This document shows, one piece after another, positions 36,540 through 44,744 of a stretch of 44,744 nt of DNA (its first letter is position 1; each line of letters opens with the position of its first letter). Source of the stretch: Siminovitchia thermophila (GTDB lineage: Bacteria > Bacillota > Bacilli > Bacillales > Bacillaceae_C); assembly GCF_016909185.1 (NCBI RefSeq), contig NZ_JAFBFH010000039.1, positions 1 to 44,744 on the forward strand, in the 5' to 3' direction. The translations under genes were made by a program, and so were the position numbers. The notes under the pieces are model-generated. The model had not been told where the DNA came from. It saw nothing but the letters and a program-made list of their open reading frames with translations, and ran no database searches.

Positions 36540-37253
36540 ATGAACATGTTAAATCTATTATTATGGGGAATTTTCCCATATATTGTTTTAACTATATTTA
36601 TTGGTGGACATATTTACCGCTATCAAAAAGATCAGCTTGGCTGGACATCAAAATCCAGTGAGTTCTTAGAAAAAAAGCGCTTGCGAGTAGGGTCTTTACT
36701 ATTTCATTTCGGCATTTTTATTGTATTAGGTGGACATTTTTTAGGCATCATAGTTCCAGTTGAGTTTTATAATTCCCTTGGTATAACGGAAAAAATGTAT
36801 CATATAGTTGCTATTAGTTTTGGATTACCAGCTGGATTCGTTGCTCTATTGGGAGCTTTTCTTTTACTGTATCGAAGAATGAGTGTCAAACGAATTAAAG
36901 CAACAACTTCATGGAGCGATTGGGTTAGTTTACTGTTTGTATTATTGGCAATTACGACGGGGATGCTGGCTACGAGCTTCAATATCGATTCACAAGGATT
37001 TGATTATCGAACGACTATTTCTCCATGGCTTCGAGGTATACTCACTTTTCACGTACAACCGGAATTGATGGTGACAGTTCCAATTTGGTTTAAGATTCAT
37101 ATATATGCTACTTTTAGCTTATTTGTTGTCTGGCCGTTTACAAGGCTTGTGCACGCATTTAGTTTCCCCATTCGCTATTTAAATAGAAGCTATGTTATCT
37201 ATAAAAAGAGAGTGGCTACAAAAAGAGTGGACCCGTTGAATGTGAAGGATTAG
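36540..37253 (+). CDS. narI: respiratory nitrate reductase gamma subunit (cytochrome b)
   Basis: A membrane diheme cytochrome b that oxidises menaquinol and passes electrons to NarH. About five membrane helices are seen (LLLWGIFPYIVLTIFIGGHI, LLFHFGIFIVLGGHFLGIIV and others), with histidines in GGHIYRY, FHFGIF, GGHFLG and FKIHIYA suited to heme binding. It ends WPFTRLVHAFSFPIRYLNRS plus a basic tail. ATG 36540 abuts the narJ stop; ATG 36546 is an equally plausible start. Last gene of the nar operon. Confidence 0.95.
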   Translation: MNMLNLLLWGIFPYIVLTIFIGGHIYRYQKDQLGWTSKSSEFLEKKRLRVGSLLFHFGIFIVLGGHFLGIIVPVEFYNSLGITEKMYHIVAISFGLPAGFVALLGAFLLLYRRMSVKRIKATTSWSDWVSLLFVLLAITTGMLATSFNIDSQGFDYRTTISPWLRGILTFHVQPELMVTVPIWFKIHIYATFSLFVVWPFTRLVHAFSFPIRYLNRSYVIYKKRVATKRVDPLNVKD

Positions 37254-37270
37254 CTTTCATTATTAAGAAC

Positions 37271-37462
37271 CTACTTACAGCATTTTAATGTTTGCATAAT
37301 AGTTTCCTTTCCAATACGCTGGCTGGCGAAATTAAATTCATTTGTCATCACGGAATGCAACGCATCAAAAGCAGGGTATCGCTCGGCGCTGCGGTAATAC
37401 AAATAACGACCCATACATCGGATTCTCTCATGGAAATGCGGGTATGGTTCTGCACTAGCGCT
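37271..37462 (-). pseudogene. minus-strand open segment, possible C-terminal gene fragment
   Basis: A 63-codon frame without a proper start reads EPYPHFHERIRCMGRYLYYR, SAERYPAFDALHSVMTNEFN and FASQRIGKETIMQ before a stop. The composition looks protein-like, but I do not recognise the family. It lies between narI and its terminator, on the opposite strand. Confidence 0.35.
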
Positions 37463-37485
37463 TTATAAATATTGGCCTTGCAGGT

Positions 37486-37527
37486 AAAGCATTTTTGACT
37501 TTAGGTTAAAAATGCTTTTCTTTTTTG
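37486..37527 (+). terminator. rho-independent terminator after narGHJI
   Basis: AAAGCATTTTT (37486-37496) and AAAAATGCTTT (37508-37518) form an 11-bp stem, followed by TTCTTTTTT. It lies about 230 bp after narI. Confidence 0.8.
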
Positions 37528-37691
37528 TCTCTTATAATACGATTGTTTATAAGGGTGAGAATGTTTATGGTTGGGTTTTCCCATTTTTTCTTAATTCGAA
37601 CATAGATGTTTTTCATCTATACCTTAACCATATTAACTTATACAAAACAAATCGAAATAAAAATATACTCCGAAAGCTCTCATTGTTCATT

Positions 37692-37720
37692 TTGAAATTT
37701 ATTTTTTGATTTGTTATGAT
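37692..37720 (+). promoter_or_regulatory. sigma-A promoter for the DUF4269 gene
   Basis: TTGAAA (37692-37697) and TATGAT (37715-37720) have a 17-bp spacer and lie 33 bp before the TTG start of the next gene. Confidence 0.7.
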
Positions 37721-37753
37721 CCTTTGAGAGAAGTATAAAATGGAGGGATAGGA

Positions 37754-38287
37754 TTGGATTTTACAGATATTAATTACCTTAAAGTAGGAAGTGCGAAACA
37801 AAAACAAGCATACTACCATTTGCGTGAATTAAATATATTTGAAGAGTTAAAAATATTCAATCCAGTTCTTTGTGGAACCGTTCCGCTCGATATCAGCCTT
37901 CCAGATTCAGACCTTGATATCATTATGGAAGTAAAGGATTTCAAAGTTTATAAAAATATGTTAAAAGAAAAGTATAGTTTTTATGATTCTTTTCACATAA
38001 AAGTAAAAGTAATAAAAAATAATAAAGTTGTTAAATCCAGTTTTTTTTATAAAGGGGTGGAAATCGAACTTTTTGGACAATCAATTCCAGTGCAAGAGCA
38101 AAACGCTTATTTGCACATGGTTATAGAATATTTTCTAATAAAAAATGTGAATGGTCTTAAAGAAAAGGTAATTAAGTTAAAAAAGCAGGGTTATAAAACA
38201 GAACCTGCCTTTGCCTATTTATTGAAATTAAGTGGCGATCCTTATGAAAGCTTAATAGAGTATGGTAGAAACCAGGGGATCATTTGA
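37754..38287 (+). CDS. DUF4269 protein, nucleotidyltransferase-like
   Basis: A 177-residue protein resembling the DUF4269 family. LCGTVPLDISLPDSDLDIIM has the G-(S/T) and D-x-D pattern of minimal nucleotidyltransferases, and the helical C-terminal half ends with a conserved-looking PAFAYLLKLSGDPYESLIEY. Molecular function is not established. The start is TTG at 37754, with GGAGGG seven bases upstream and a good promoter. It is monocistronic; a composite repeat follows. Confidence 0.78.
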   Translation: MDFTDINYLKVGSAKQKQAYYHLRELNIFEELKIFNPVLCGTVPLDISLPDSDLDIIMEVKDFKVYKNMLKEKYSFYDSFHIKVKVIKNNKVVKSSFFYKGVEIELFGQSIPVQEQNAYLHMVIEYFLIKNVNGLKEKVIKLKKQGYKTEPAFAYLLKLSGDPYESLIEYGRNQGII

Positions 38288-38381
38288 AAGCAATCTATCC
38301 AAGGTATACATGTCAACGATGATATGTACATTTATCAAACAACTATCTAATAAGTTAATGTTATAGATACTAGGCAAAAAA

Positions 38382-38815
38382 GAGGCCGGGACACAACTAA
38401 ATCAGCTGATGAAAAAACGAACAATAAAGTGAAACTTCATTCAGTAGGGCTCCTACTGAATGTTAGTTGAACCAATCGGGCATTTAGGTGCCGTTTTCTC
38501 CCACTTAGATCTTTTGTATTCACTCAAGATTTTGAAGTGGGAGTCTTACGGCACCTTACATGCGGGATAAATTGTCCTAGTGTATAATACGCACGCTTTT
38601 AGCGTAGTCAAAATATGTAGACTCCTGCGGGAATAGCTCGAGCTGAAGATCCCGCAGGAAAGCGGTCTTTGCTTTCCGAGGAAGCTGAAGCCGTGCCCGC
38701 GGAAAGCGAAATATTTTGACGTAGTGATGATAGGGATTTTTAAACACAAATAAACCGAACAACTATAAATGAATTGTTCGGTTTTTGCTATTTCGTATTT
38801 GCTCATGTCCCAGAT
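38382..38815. repeat. composite palindromic repeat, copy E2 (with one 143-bp module)
   Basis: It starts GGCCGGGACACAAC and ends CATGTCCCAG, an imperfect terminal inverted repeat. Parts in order: a 143-bp module (38425-38567) containing CATTCAGTAGG/CCTACTGAATG and nested AGGTGCCGT.../...ACGGCACCT stems; a nested palindrome CTCCTGCGGGA/TCCCGCAGGA inside GTAGTCAAAATA/TATTTTGACGTAG; and a terminator-like hairpin AAACCGAACAA/TTGTTCGGTTT (38752-38762 with 38774-38784). About 95% similar by eye to E3. No coding potential. Confidence 0.85.
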
Positions 38816-38865
38816 TCTTTAATGTTTCAAGAAGTTTTCTTTTATTCCACAATCGCACCAACTGC

Positions 38866-39109
38866 TTAATTATTCCTGCCCATTTTCAAATTAATAATTA
38901 GCCATACAATCTGAATAATTACTGGAATTATAAACGCAATTAACAATACTATAAAAGCGACTAATTTAAGTTCAGGTGTTTGGGATAGCACCAGCGCCAT
39001 CAACTTCTCTTAACCAAACAACAGCTGTACCTACTGCAAAAAGAACAATCCAAAATAAGTTAACAATCCACCAAAAAATCCATCGTTTTTTCAAACTACC
39101 TTTTTCCAA
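38866..39109 (-). pseudogene. DUF3923-type small membrane protein, frameshifted
   Basis: Read on the minus strand from TTG 39109 (GGAGG upstream) it gives KKRWIFWWIVNLFWIVLFAV and VWLREVDGAGA, then a one-base frame change near 38985. The other frame continues TPELKLVAFIVLLIAFIIPV and IIQIVWLIINLKMGRNN to a stop at 38866. Joined, this is a two-helix protein of about 80 residues that resembles the DUF3923 family of Bacillus. An alternative start is ATG 39148. A sequencing error is possible. Confidence 0.75.
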
Positions 39110-39149
39110 ACAATCTGCCTCCGTTTGTTGAATACTTATTCTTTCCATA

Positions 39150-39880
39150 TTAACATTTTGTCTAAGAATTGATTGATTGTAGGTAATAGTGGCGATTCAA
39201 TGACCATTTCATGATTCAATAAGTTGTTTATATACAATAGATTTTCTAAAAGTGTTGATTGTACTAGTTTTTAATCGCTATGTTTTTAACGCTTTTCCAT
39301 GGTAAGATAGGCTTCATATTGGTAGTAATTCAGAATGAAATTAAATGATTGAAGAGAATATAACAGATATAAATGTGAACTAGAAATAAATAGAATACTT
39401 CATATTGTATTCAACTAACATCTATCACTTTTGGTTCTTAACTGGTTGAATTATTATGATTTTTTCAATAACCTTCCACGTTTTTATCCATTTATATTTT
39501 TACTAATTATTGCTATAAATGGATTAGATATGCTTGCAATTTAGAAGTGTATTTCTCAAGACCTTCATTTTTTCAACGTTTACAGGCCATCTCATTTATG
39601 ATGAGGTAGTCTGTTTTTTATGGGGGAAAAATTAGCGAATGCCATTTCTGACTGAACAGTATTGTGTTTAGAAAATATGATGATACTCGTATCAAATACC
39701 CTTAAAGAAGTTTGTTTTGTATTTTACATATTCTTCATTCGGCTTCAAATGTAAATAACATATCCATTACTCCTTTTACCTAATTCCATGTTGCTTTTAA
39801 TAAGTTGTTTGTAGGCAACAAATTCGAACATAGATGTTACTCTTTGTTGATAGACGGTCACGGTCATGTAAAGCATACTG
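39150..39880. other. AT-rich intergenic region with one terminator
   Basis: About 730 bp without a recognisable gene. Near 39578-39617 ACAGGCCATCTCAT and ATGAGGTAGTCTGT form a stem with G-U pairs, followed by TTTTTT, a likely rho-independent terminator on the plus strand. At 39821-39838 lies AATTCGAACATAGATGTT, also found exactly at 37593-37610 before the DUF4269 gene. Confidence 0.5.
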
Positions 39881-39901
39881 GTGATGGGAGGTGTGAAATG
39901 T

Positions 39902-40336
39902 ATGATACATATGAATTTGAAACGGCTGCGACTGCAGCATCATTATACACAGGAGGAAGTAGCAGAAAAGCTGGGCGTCACCCGCCAAGTAGTTGCTAAA
40001 TGGGAAAGGGGAGATTCCACACCTGATATCCATTTCTGTATCAAACTAGCAGAACTGTATGATGTTACGATTGATAATTTAGTGAACTATAACGAGCGAG
40101 AGTCTGGTATATCGATTCCGCCGAAGGGGAAGCATTTTTTTGGTGTGGCAACGGTTGGAGAGCGCGGGCAAATTGTTATTCCTAAAAAGGCGCGGGAGAT
40201 GTTTCATATAGAAGCGGGAGAAACACTAGTTATTGTTGGTGATGAAGAACGAGGTCTTGCGATTGTCCCACAAAGTTATATGCAAGGATTTTTTCCACCG
40301 AATGTACTCCTTCGCAAAAAGGAGGAAGACGAATGA
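39902..40336 (+). CDS. HTH-XRE regulator with C-terminal AbrB-like domain
   Basis: A 144-residue DNA-binding protein. Residues 1 to about 65 form a Cro/XRE helix-turn-helix (YTQEEVAEKLGVTRQVVAKW). Residues 80-130 form a SpoVT/AbrB swapped-hairpin domain (GERGQIVIPKKAREMFHIEA), so it may carry two DNA-binding modules. ATG 39902 is chosen because GGGAGG (39886-39891) lies ten bases upstream. It overlaps the next ABC gene by 4 bp, so it probably regulates its own exporter operon. Confidence 0.88.
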   Translation: MIHMNLKRLRLQHHYTQEEVAEKLGVTRQVVAKWERGDSTPDIHFCIKLAELYDVTIDNLVNYNERESGISIPPKGKHFFGVATVGERGQIVIPKKAREMFHIEAGETLVIVGDEERGLAIVPQSYMQGFFPPNVLLRKKEEDE

Positions 40337-41061
40337 CCGCAATTGAAACAAATCATGTAACGAAAACATATGGCGACAAAAAGGTTGTTAATGATGTTTC
40401 TTTTACTATTCAAAAAGGAGAAGTATTTTCGATACTCGGTGTCAATGGAGCCGGGAAATCAACCCTTATTAAAATGCTATCTTGTTTAGTGAAGCTAACA
40501 AGTGGTAAAGCGTTTATTTTTGGGTACGATGTCATGAAAGAAGCGGCTCAAGTGAAAAAACTCATCGCTGTTTCTCCGCAAGAAACAGCGATTGCGCCGA
40601 ATTTAACCGTATATGAAAATTTAGAACTAATGGCGGGCGCACATGGTTTTTCAAAAAAAGATCGTGAGAGAAAGCTGAAAGAAGTAATGGGTACTTTTTT
40701 GCTTATCCCTTTTGAAAAGCAACGAAGTAAAACCTTATCGGGAGGATGGAAGCGCCGTTTAAGTATTGCGATGGCATTGATCAGTGAGCCAGATATTTTA
40801 TTTTTAGATGAACCGACACTAGGGCTTGATATTTTAGCAAGACGTGAACTTTGGAAAGTGATTAAAGGGTTAAAAGGAAGGGTTACGATTATTCTAACGA
40901 CGCATTATTTGGAGGAAGCGGAAAGTCTGTCAGATCGTATCTGTATTTTAAAACGAGGCGAAGTGAAAGCACTTGGGACAGCAAAAGAATTAATCGCACA
41001 AACATCTGCGCAGTCTTTTGAGGATGCGTTTATTGATTTAGTGGGTGAGGGGTCGATATGA
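40333..41061 (+). CDS. ABC-2 type exporter ATPase
   Basis: A 242-residue ATPase with Walker A GVNGAGKST, signature LSGGWKRRLS, Walker B ILFLDEPTLGLD and switch histidine in LTTHYLEEAE. It most resembles drug- or antibiotic-export ATPases of the CcmA/DrrA type. The substrate cannot be told. It overlaps the regulator upstream and the permease downstream by 4 bp each, so the three are translationally coupled. Confidence 0.92.
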   Translation: MTAIETNHVTKTYGDKKVVNDVSFTIQKGEVFSILGVNGAGKSTLIKMLSCLVKLTSGKAFIFGYDVMKEAAQVKKLIAVSPQETAIAPNLTVYENLELMAGAHGFSKKDRERKLKEVMGTFLLIPFEKQRSKTLSGGWKRRLSIAMALISEPDILFLDEPTLGLDILARRELWKVIKGLKGRVTIILTTHYLEEAESLSDRICILKRGEVKALGTAKELIAQTSAQSFEDAFIDLVGEGSI

Positions 41062-41789
41062 AAATGATGCAGTTTGGTTCGCGCACAACGAAAGAAATCA
41101 TTCGTGATCCCATATCGTTGTTCTTTGGTGTAGCGTTTCCGGTTATTATATTATTATTACTAAATCTCATTAACCAAAATATCCCGAATAACTTATTTGA
41201 TATTAGCAGTTTAACGCCCGGCATGGCGGTCTTTGGTTTATCCTTTATGACCCTGTTTTCGGCTCAAATCATCTCCAAGGATCGGGAAAGTGATTTTTTA
41301 ACCCGTTTATTTACGACTCCCATGACAGCATATGATTTTATACTCGGCTATACGTTGCCCTTAATTCCGATGGCATTGGTACAGACAATGCTTTGTTATG
41401 GCCTGGCAATCATATTGGGGATGGAGTTTACGTGGAATGTTTTACTAGCGATTATCACTATCTTGCCAGTAGCCATTTTATTTATAGGTATAGGACTTTT
41501 ATGTGGAACCATTTTCAACGAAAAAGCAGTAGCGGGAATTTGCGGGGCGCTATTGACAAACGTAACGGCCTGGCTGTCGGGGACATGGTTTAGTTTAGAA
41601 TTAGTTGGCGGCCGGTTGGAAAAAATCGCTTATGCTTTACCATTTGTGCATGCTGTTGAGATGGGAAAAGCGATGATTCGGGGAGATTATGCCAACCTCT
41701 TTCCACATTTATGGTGGATAGCAGGTTATGGCGTGGGAATTACAATATTAGCAGTATATATATTTCAAAAGAAGATGAAAGGCCGTTAA
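41058..41789 (+). CDS. ABC-2 type exporter permease
   Basis: A 243-residue membrane protein with about six helices (LFFGVAFPVIILLLLNLI, FGLSFMTLFSAQII, LIPMALVQTMLCYGLAIIL and others), typical of ABC-2 permeases. The SKDRESDFLTRLFTTPMTAY segment is the conserved cytoplasmic coupling region. It partners with the preceding ATPase, and overlap of start and stop supports one operon with the HTH-AbrB regulator. Confidence 0.9.
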   Translation: MKMMQFGSRTTKEIIRDPISLFFGVAFPVIILLLLNLINQNIPNNLFDISSLTPGMAVFGLSFMTLFSAQIISKDRESDFLTRLFTTPMTAYDFILGYTLPLIPMALVQTMLCYGLAIILGMEFTWNVLLAIITILPVAILFIGIGLLCGTIFNEKAVAGICGALLTNVTAWLSGTWFSLELVGGRLEKIAYALPFVHAVEMGKAMIRGDYANLFPHLWWIAGYGVGITILAVYIFQKKMKGR

Positions 41790-41857
41790 TACTTGCATTT
41801 TAAATATAGGCTAGTCAAGATGGATAGGTGTGTAGTACAAAATAAAAGTGAAAAGTG

Positions 41858-42004
41858 ATGAAGCGTATTCATAAAGAAAGAAGCAATCAAAGTGGAGGTC
41901 GAAAGAAATACCGGCAGAACATCCAGTCCAGTATTTTTCGGAAAGAAATGGCATTGAGAGAAGGGGCGAAAGTGGGGCGTCTGCTCTTGGATCACCAGAA
42001 ATGA
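41858..42004 (+). CDS. short basic open frame, uncertain
   Basis: Forty-eight codons (MKRIHKERSNQSGGRKKYRQ to GRLLLDHQK) with weak ribosome binding site GTGAAAAGTG. Very basic at the start. Family unknown; it may be a gene fragment in the 300-bp gap between two ABC operons. Confidence 0.25.
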   Translation: MKRIHKERSNQSGGRKKYRQNIQSSIFRKEMALREGAKVGRLLLDHQK

Positions 42005-42115
42005 ATGGCGTGTGATATATTAGGAACGGAAAAGGCAGTGCCAACGTTTTATTCGGGATGTGGTATGTTCACACTAAAATGTCGTATTTGGGCGAACATA
42101 AAGGATGGTAAATCT

Positions 42116-42959
42116 ATGAGAATACTTGTTGAGCTTGAGAAAGTGAACAAAAATTATAAAAGGAAACAAGTCTTGCGTGAAATCTCACTTTCCATTGAAG
42201 AAAATCAGATTATAGCGATACTTGGTGGCAATGGTACAGGAAAAAGCACGTTGCTGCGGCTAATAGCTGGTATTGAACAACCTAGTTCAGGGCGTATTAT
42301 TTATTCTGACAAACATATCCGAATTGGTTATGTCCCTGAACGATTTCCTAAACATCTTCGTTTCACACCACGTGAGTATTTATATTATATGGGGAAAATA
42401 AGTGGCATTTCAAAGGAAAATCTTCAAGAACGAATCGAACATTACCTACAGCGATTTCAACTTGAAACATTAAATAACCAGCGTATTATGGAGCTATCGA
42501 AAGGGAATATTCAAAAGGTTGGTATTATACAAGCCATTTTAAATGATCCCGAATTAATCATATTGGACGAGCCTCTATCTGGTCTCGATTATCAAGCGCA
42601 GCAGGATTTAGTATAGACACTTGTAAAACTCCGGGATGAGGGAAGTTCAATTGTATTAAGTTACCATGAATCTAATATTTTTGAATCTATCATCAATCGT
42701 ACGTATTATTTACATAATGGTCTTATCTCGAAAACAGATAGGAGTAAAGAATCTATTAAATTAATTGTTGTTGAACACATGGAGAACGCTCATGTTCATA
42801 TGATGGAGTGGGATGGCGTATTGCGTATGGAGGAAAAAGGAAGTGAACGGTATCTGCATGTATCTGCCGAACATTGTGATGAAATCCTCTTAAAGATTCT
42901 TCATTCACAAGGAAGCATTAAAACGGTTTCCACATTAAATATATATGAAGAGGAATAAG
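42116..42959 (+). pseudogene. ABC transporter ATPase interrupted by a TAG codon
   Basis: From ATG 42116 (AAAGGATGG upstream) it encodes Walker A GGNGTGKST, signature LSKGNIQKV and Walker B LIILDEPLSGLD. TAG at 42614-42616 then stops it after 166 residues. The same frame continues TLVKLRDEGSSIVLSYHESN with the switch histidine, so CAG-to-TAG is the likely change. Near 42900 the best reading changes frame again, ending SIKTVSTLNIYEEE at about 42959; the unshifted frame stops at 42922. The first fragment has the P-loop but lacks the switch region. It would have partnered with the permease that follows. Confidence 0.8.
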
Positions 42960-42994
42960 TTAACTTATCTATCACACGAAGAGGAGAGATTGGA

Positions 42995-43699
42995 TTGATA
43001 GATCTAATAAAATATACATTGCAGGACTTTTTTCGTTCCCAGAAATATTTTCCACCTATATCAACCTTCATCATTGTCATTTTTGTTTTTTATACATATA
43101 CACCTAATCCAGTTGTTGATAGTTATGCCGTAACTGCGTTAGTCGTATATGTTATTTCTGCTTGGATTAGTGTTAGTATGCTCGCACTTGATCCCCCTAT
43201 ACAGAGACAACTGATGATTCTCCATATCGGAAGCAGTTATCGCTATTATCTAGCTAAAATCATTTCTATTTGGCTCATTTCTATCCTACTCGCGATATAC
43301 GCTTTTGTATACCCGATCATTTTTAATATGTTTAATGAATCAGTGACATTTACACTCGGTTTCATGTCTATTCTCAATCATATTTTATTGGCAACATTGG
43401 GAATCATGCTTGCCAGTTTGTTTAGTAAGGGAGTCATGGAAAGCACAGTGAATTCTTATGGAGGGCTTGCACTAGCGCTCATTTTATCTATTGCGGCCAT
43501 TGGAATTCAAAAGCTTTTACCCGCTCCATTGGAGAACATGGTTTGGCTCCTCCCTCCAGCATTAATGACACACGTATCATTGTTAGACTGGACAGGAGAA
43601 TCTATTTCCCAACTGGAGTTCATTCCCTTTCTTTGGATATTCTTCTATTCACTCATACTGCTAGTTACTTTTCTATCATTATCAAAACAAAAAGCGTAA
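42995..43699 (+). CDS. ABC transporter membrane subunit
   Basis: A 234-residue hydrophobic protein with about six helices (FIIVIFVFYTYT, ALVVYVISAWISVSML, IWLISILLAIYAFVYPIIF, LILSIAAIGI and others). The start is TTG at 42995, with GAGGAGAG upstream. No family motif is obvious, but its position directly after an ABC ATPase and its topology fit an ABC-2-like permease. Its ATPase partner is damaged, so it may be non-functional. Confidence 0.75.
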   Translation: MIDLIKYTLQDFFRSQKYFPPISTFIIVIFVFYTYTPNPVVDSYAVTALVVYVISAWISVSMLALDPPIQRQLMILHIGSSYRYYLAKIISIWLISILLAIYAFVYPIIFNMFNESVTFTLGFMSILNHILLATLGIMLASLFSKGVMESTVNSYGGLALALILSIAAIGIQKLLPAPLENMVWLLPPALMTHVSLLDWTGESISQLEFIPFLWIFFYSLILLVTFLSLSKQKA

Positions 43700-43705
43700 A
43701 TTTGA

Positions 43706-43860
43706 TTGGTGGAAAATGTGTTCGGTCACATCAAGTGCAATCGGTCGTTCCGCCGATTTTCCCTTCGGAGCCTTGAAAAGGTCCACTTGGAATTCGGGTT
43801 CGTGGCCCTTGCCCACAACTTCTTGAAAGTAGCGGGCATCCGCCGGCTACTTTCAGGAGG
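43706..43860 (+). mobile_element. IS1182-family transposase 3' remnant
   Basis: The frame reads VENVFGHIKCNRSFRRFSLR, then SLEKVHLEFGFVALAHNFLK and VAGIRRLL, the conserved C-terminus of IS1182-type DDE transposases (the FGxIKxNRxFRRF motif). The rest of the element is missing. It is followed by a perfect hairpin and copy E3 of the composite repeat. Confidence 0.82.
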
Positions 43861-43876
43861 AAACCCTACAAATGCA

Positions 43877-43923
43877 AAATCAGTCGTAGAAAAATGGTTC
43901 GTTTTTCTACGACTGATTTATTT
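43877..43923 (+). terminator. perfect 18-bp hairpin after the IS1182 remnant
   Basis: AAATCAGTCGTAGAAAAA (43877-43894) pairs perfectly with 43902-43919 around TGGTTCG, followed by ATTTT. It may be the transposase terminator or part of the IS end. Confidence 0.7.
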
Positions 43924-43924
43924 T

Positions 43925-44645
43925 GGGGCTGGGACACAACTAAATCAGCTGATGAAAAAACGAACAATAAAGTGAAACTTCATTCAGTAGGGCTCCTACT
44001 GAATGTTAGTTGAACCAATCGGGCATTTAGGTACCGTTACCTCCCACTTAGACCTTTTATATTCACTCCAGATTTTGAAGTGTGAGTCTTACGGCACCTT
44101 ACATGCCGGATAAAGTGAAACTTCATTCAATAGGGCTCCTACTGAATGTTAGTTGAACCAATCGGGCATTTAGGTGCCGTTATCTCCCACTTAGACCTTT
44201 TATATTCATTCCAGATTTTGAAGTGGGGGTCTTACGGCACCTTACATGCCGGATAAAGTGAAACTTCATTCAATAGGGCTCCTACCGAATGTTAGTTGAA
44301 CCAATCGGGCATTTAGGTGCCGTTATCTCCCACTTAGACCTTTTATATTCATTCCAGATTTTGAAGTGGGGGTCTTACGGCACCTTACATGCCGGATATA
44401 TTGTCCCAGTGTATCATACGCAAGCTTTTAGCGTAGTCAAAATAGGTAGACTCCTGCGGGAATAGCTCGAGCTGAAGATCCCGCAGGAAGGCGACCTTTG
44501 CTTTCCGAGGAAGCTGAAGCCGTGCCCGCGGAAAGCGAGGTATTTTGACGTAGCGATGATAGGGATTTTTTAAACACAAATAAACCGAACAACTATAAAT
44601 GAATTGTTCGGTTTTTGCTATTTCGTATTTGCTTATGTTCCAGCC
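43925..44645. repeat. composite palindromic repeat, copy E3 (with three 143-bp modules)
   Basis: It begins GGGCTGGGACACAAC and ends GCTTATGTTCCAGCC, an imperfect terminal inverted repeat. It has the same order as E2 (143-bp module, nested CTCCTGCGGGA palindrome, AAACCGAACAA hairpin), but the module is present three times. No protein is encoded. The last 100 bases of the window after it show nothing recognisable. Confidence 0.88.
43968..44396. repeat. three tandem 143-bp structured modules
   Basis: The units are 43968-44110, 44111-44253 and 44254-44396, each exactly 143 bp and starting TAAAGTGAAACTTCATTCA. Each holds an 11-bp hairpin (CATTCAGTAGG-GCT-CCTACTGAATG) and a nested long stem (AGGTGCCGT and CTCCCACTT pairing with AAGTGGGAG and ACGGCACCT). 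Substitutions between units include paired and unpaired positions. The second and third units are most alike. Confidence 0.92.
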
Positions 44646-44744
44646 TCATTTCCTACGATTAGTCAAGTATCTTTATAATACTTTTCAATTTACTTTGTAT
44701 GGAATATCTGGGCATAAGAAATAAACCTCAAGTATTTTATTTTT

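Noticed and set aside
37593-37610. LexA (SOS) box
   Set aside because: The CGAAC half-site is present, but the spacing to GTT is six rather than four bases and the second half-site is incomplete.
43877-43923. tRNA-like TTC loop in the hairpin with loop TGGTTCG
   Set aside because: The stem is a plain 18-bp perfect palindrome without the other arms of a tRNA.

Overview
The window is chromosomal DNA from a Bacillaceae-type firmicute. It opens in the conserved ribosomal-protein region in Bacillus order: end of rpoA, rplQ, the ECF module ecfA1-ecfA2-ecfT, truA, rplM and rpsI (about 1-5.4 kb). The rpsI terminator marks the edge of a long accessory region that fills the rest. The species cannot be fixed from the sequence. 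NarGHI and Fnr resemble the B. subtilis proteins closely, and several repeats are of kinds scattered through Bacillaceae genomes.

5.4-23.5 kb is a type VIIb (ESX/Yuk) secretion island. Minus-strand esaA and essA diverge from plus-strand esxA-esaB-essB-essC. Two core genes look damaged: esaA has an in-frame TAA at codon 189, and essC is split by a +1 frame change between its FHA/membrane part and its three-ATPase part. Downstream is an LXG effector operon: two small helical partner proteins, then a 564-residue LXG protein with a glycine-zipper tail. A tandem array follows of multi-pass membrane proteins, inferred to be immunity proteins, each separated by a broken copy of the effector's 3' end. 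The immunity genes carry two alternative N-terminal types in strict alternation (B-A-B-A-B) on an almost identical C-terminal part. This array is the most unusual system here.

23.7-27.7 kb holds an AT-rich pabA-pabB pair without pabC, an unrecognised small gene, and a decayed stretch with an IS3-family transposase remnant and a broken moaA.

27.8-37.5 kb is an anaerobic nitrate-respiration island: fnr (with its C-terminal cysteine cluster), a minus-strand narK carrying an extra C-terminal PAS domain, and narGHJI. One near-perfect FNR palindrome lies midway between the divergent narK and narG promoters, about 41 bp from each inferred start.

37.7-44.7 kb is a patchwork: a DUF4269 gene, a frameshifted DUF3923 gene, an HTH-AbrB regulator with a two-gene ABC exporter, a second ABC pair whose ATPase has a premature stop, an IS1182-type remnant, and two copies of a composite palindromic repeat. 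The second copy contains three exact-period 143-bp tandem units. The first 41 bases are only A and C and do not match rpoA, which suggests a contig-edge artefact.
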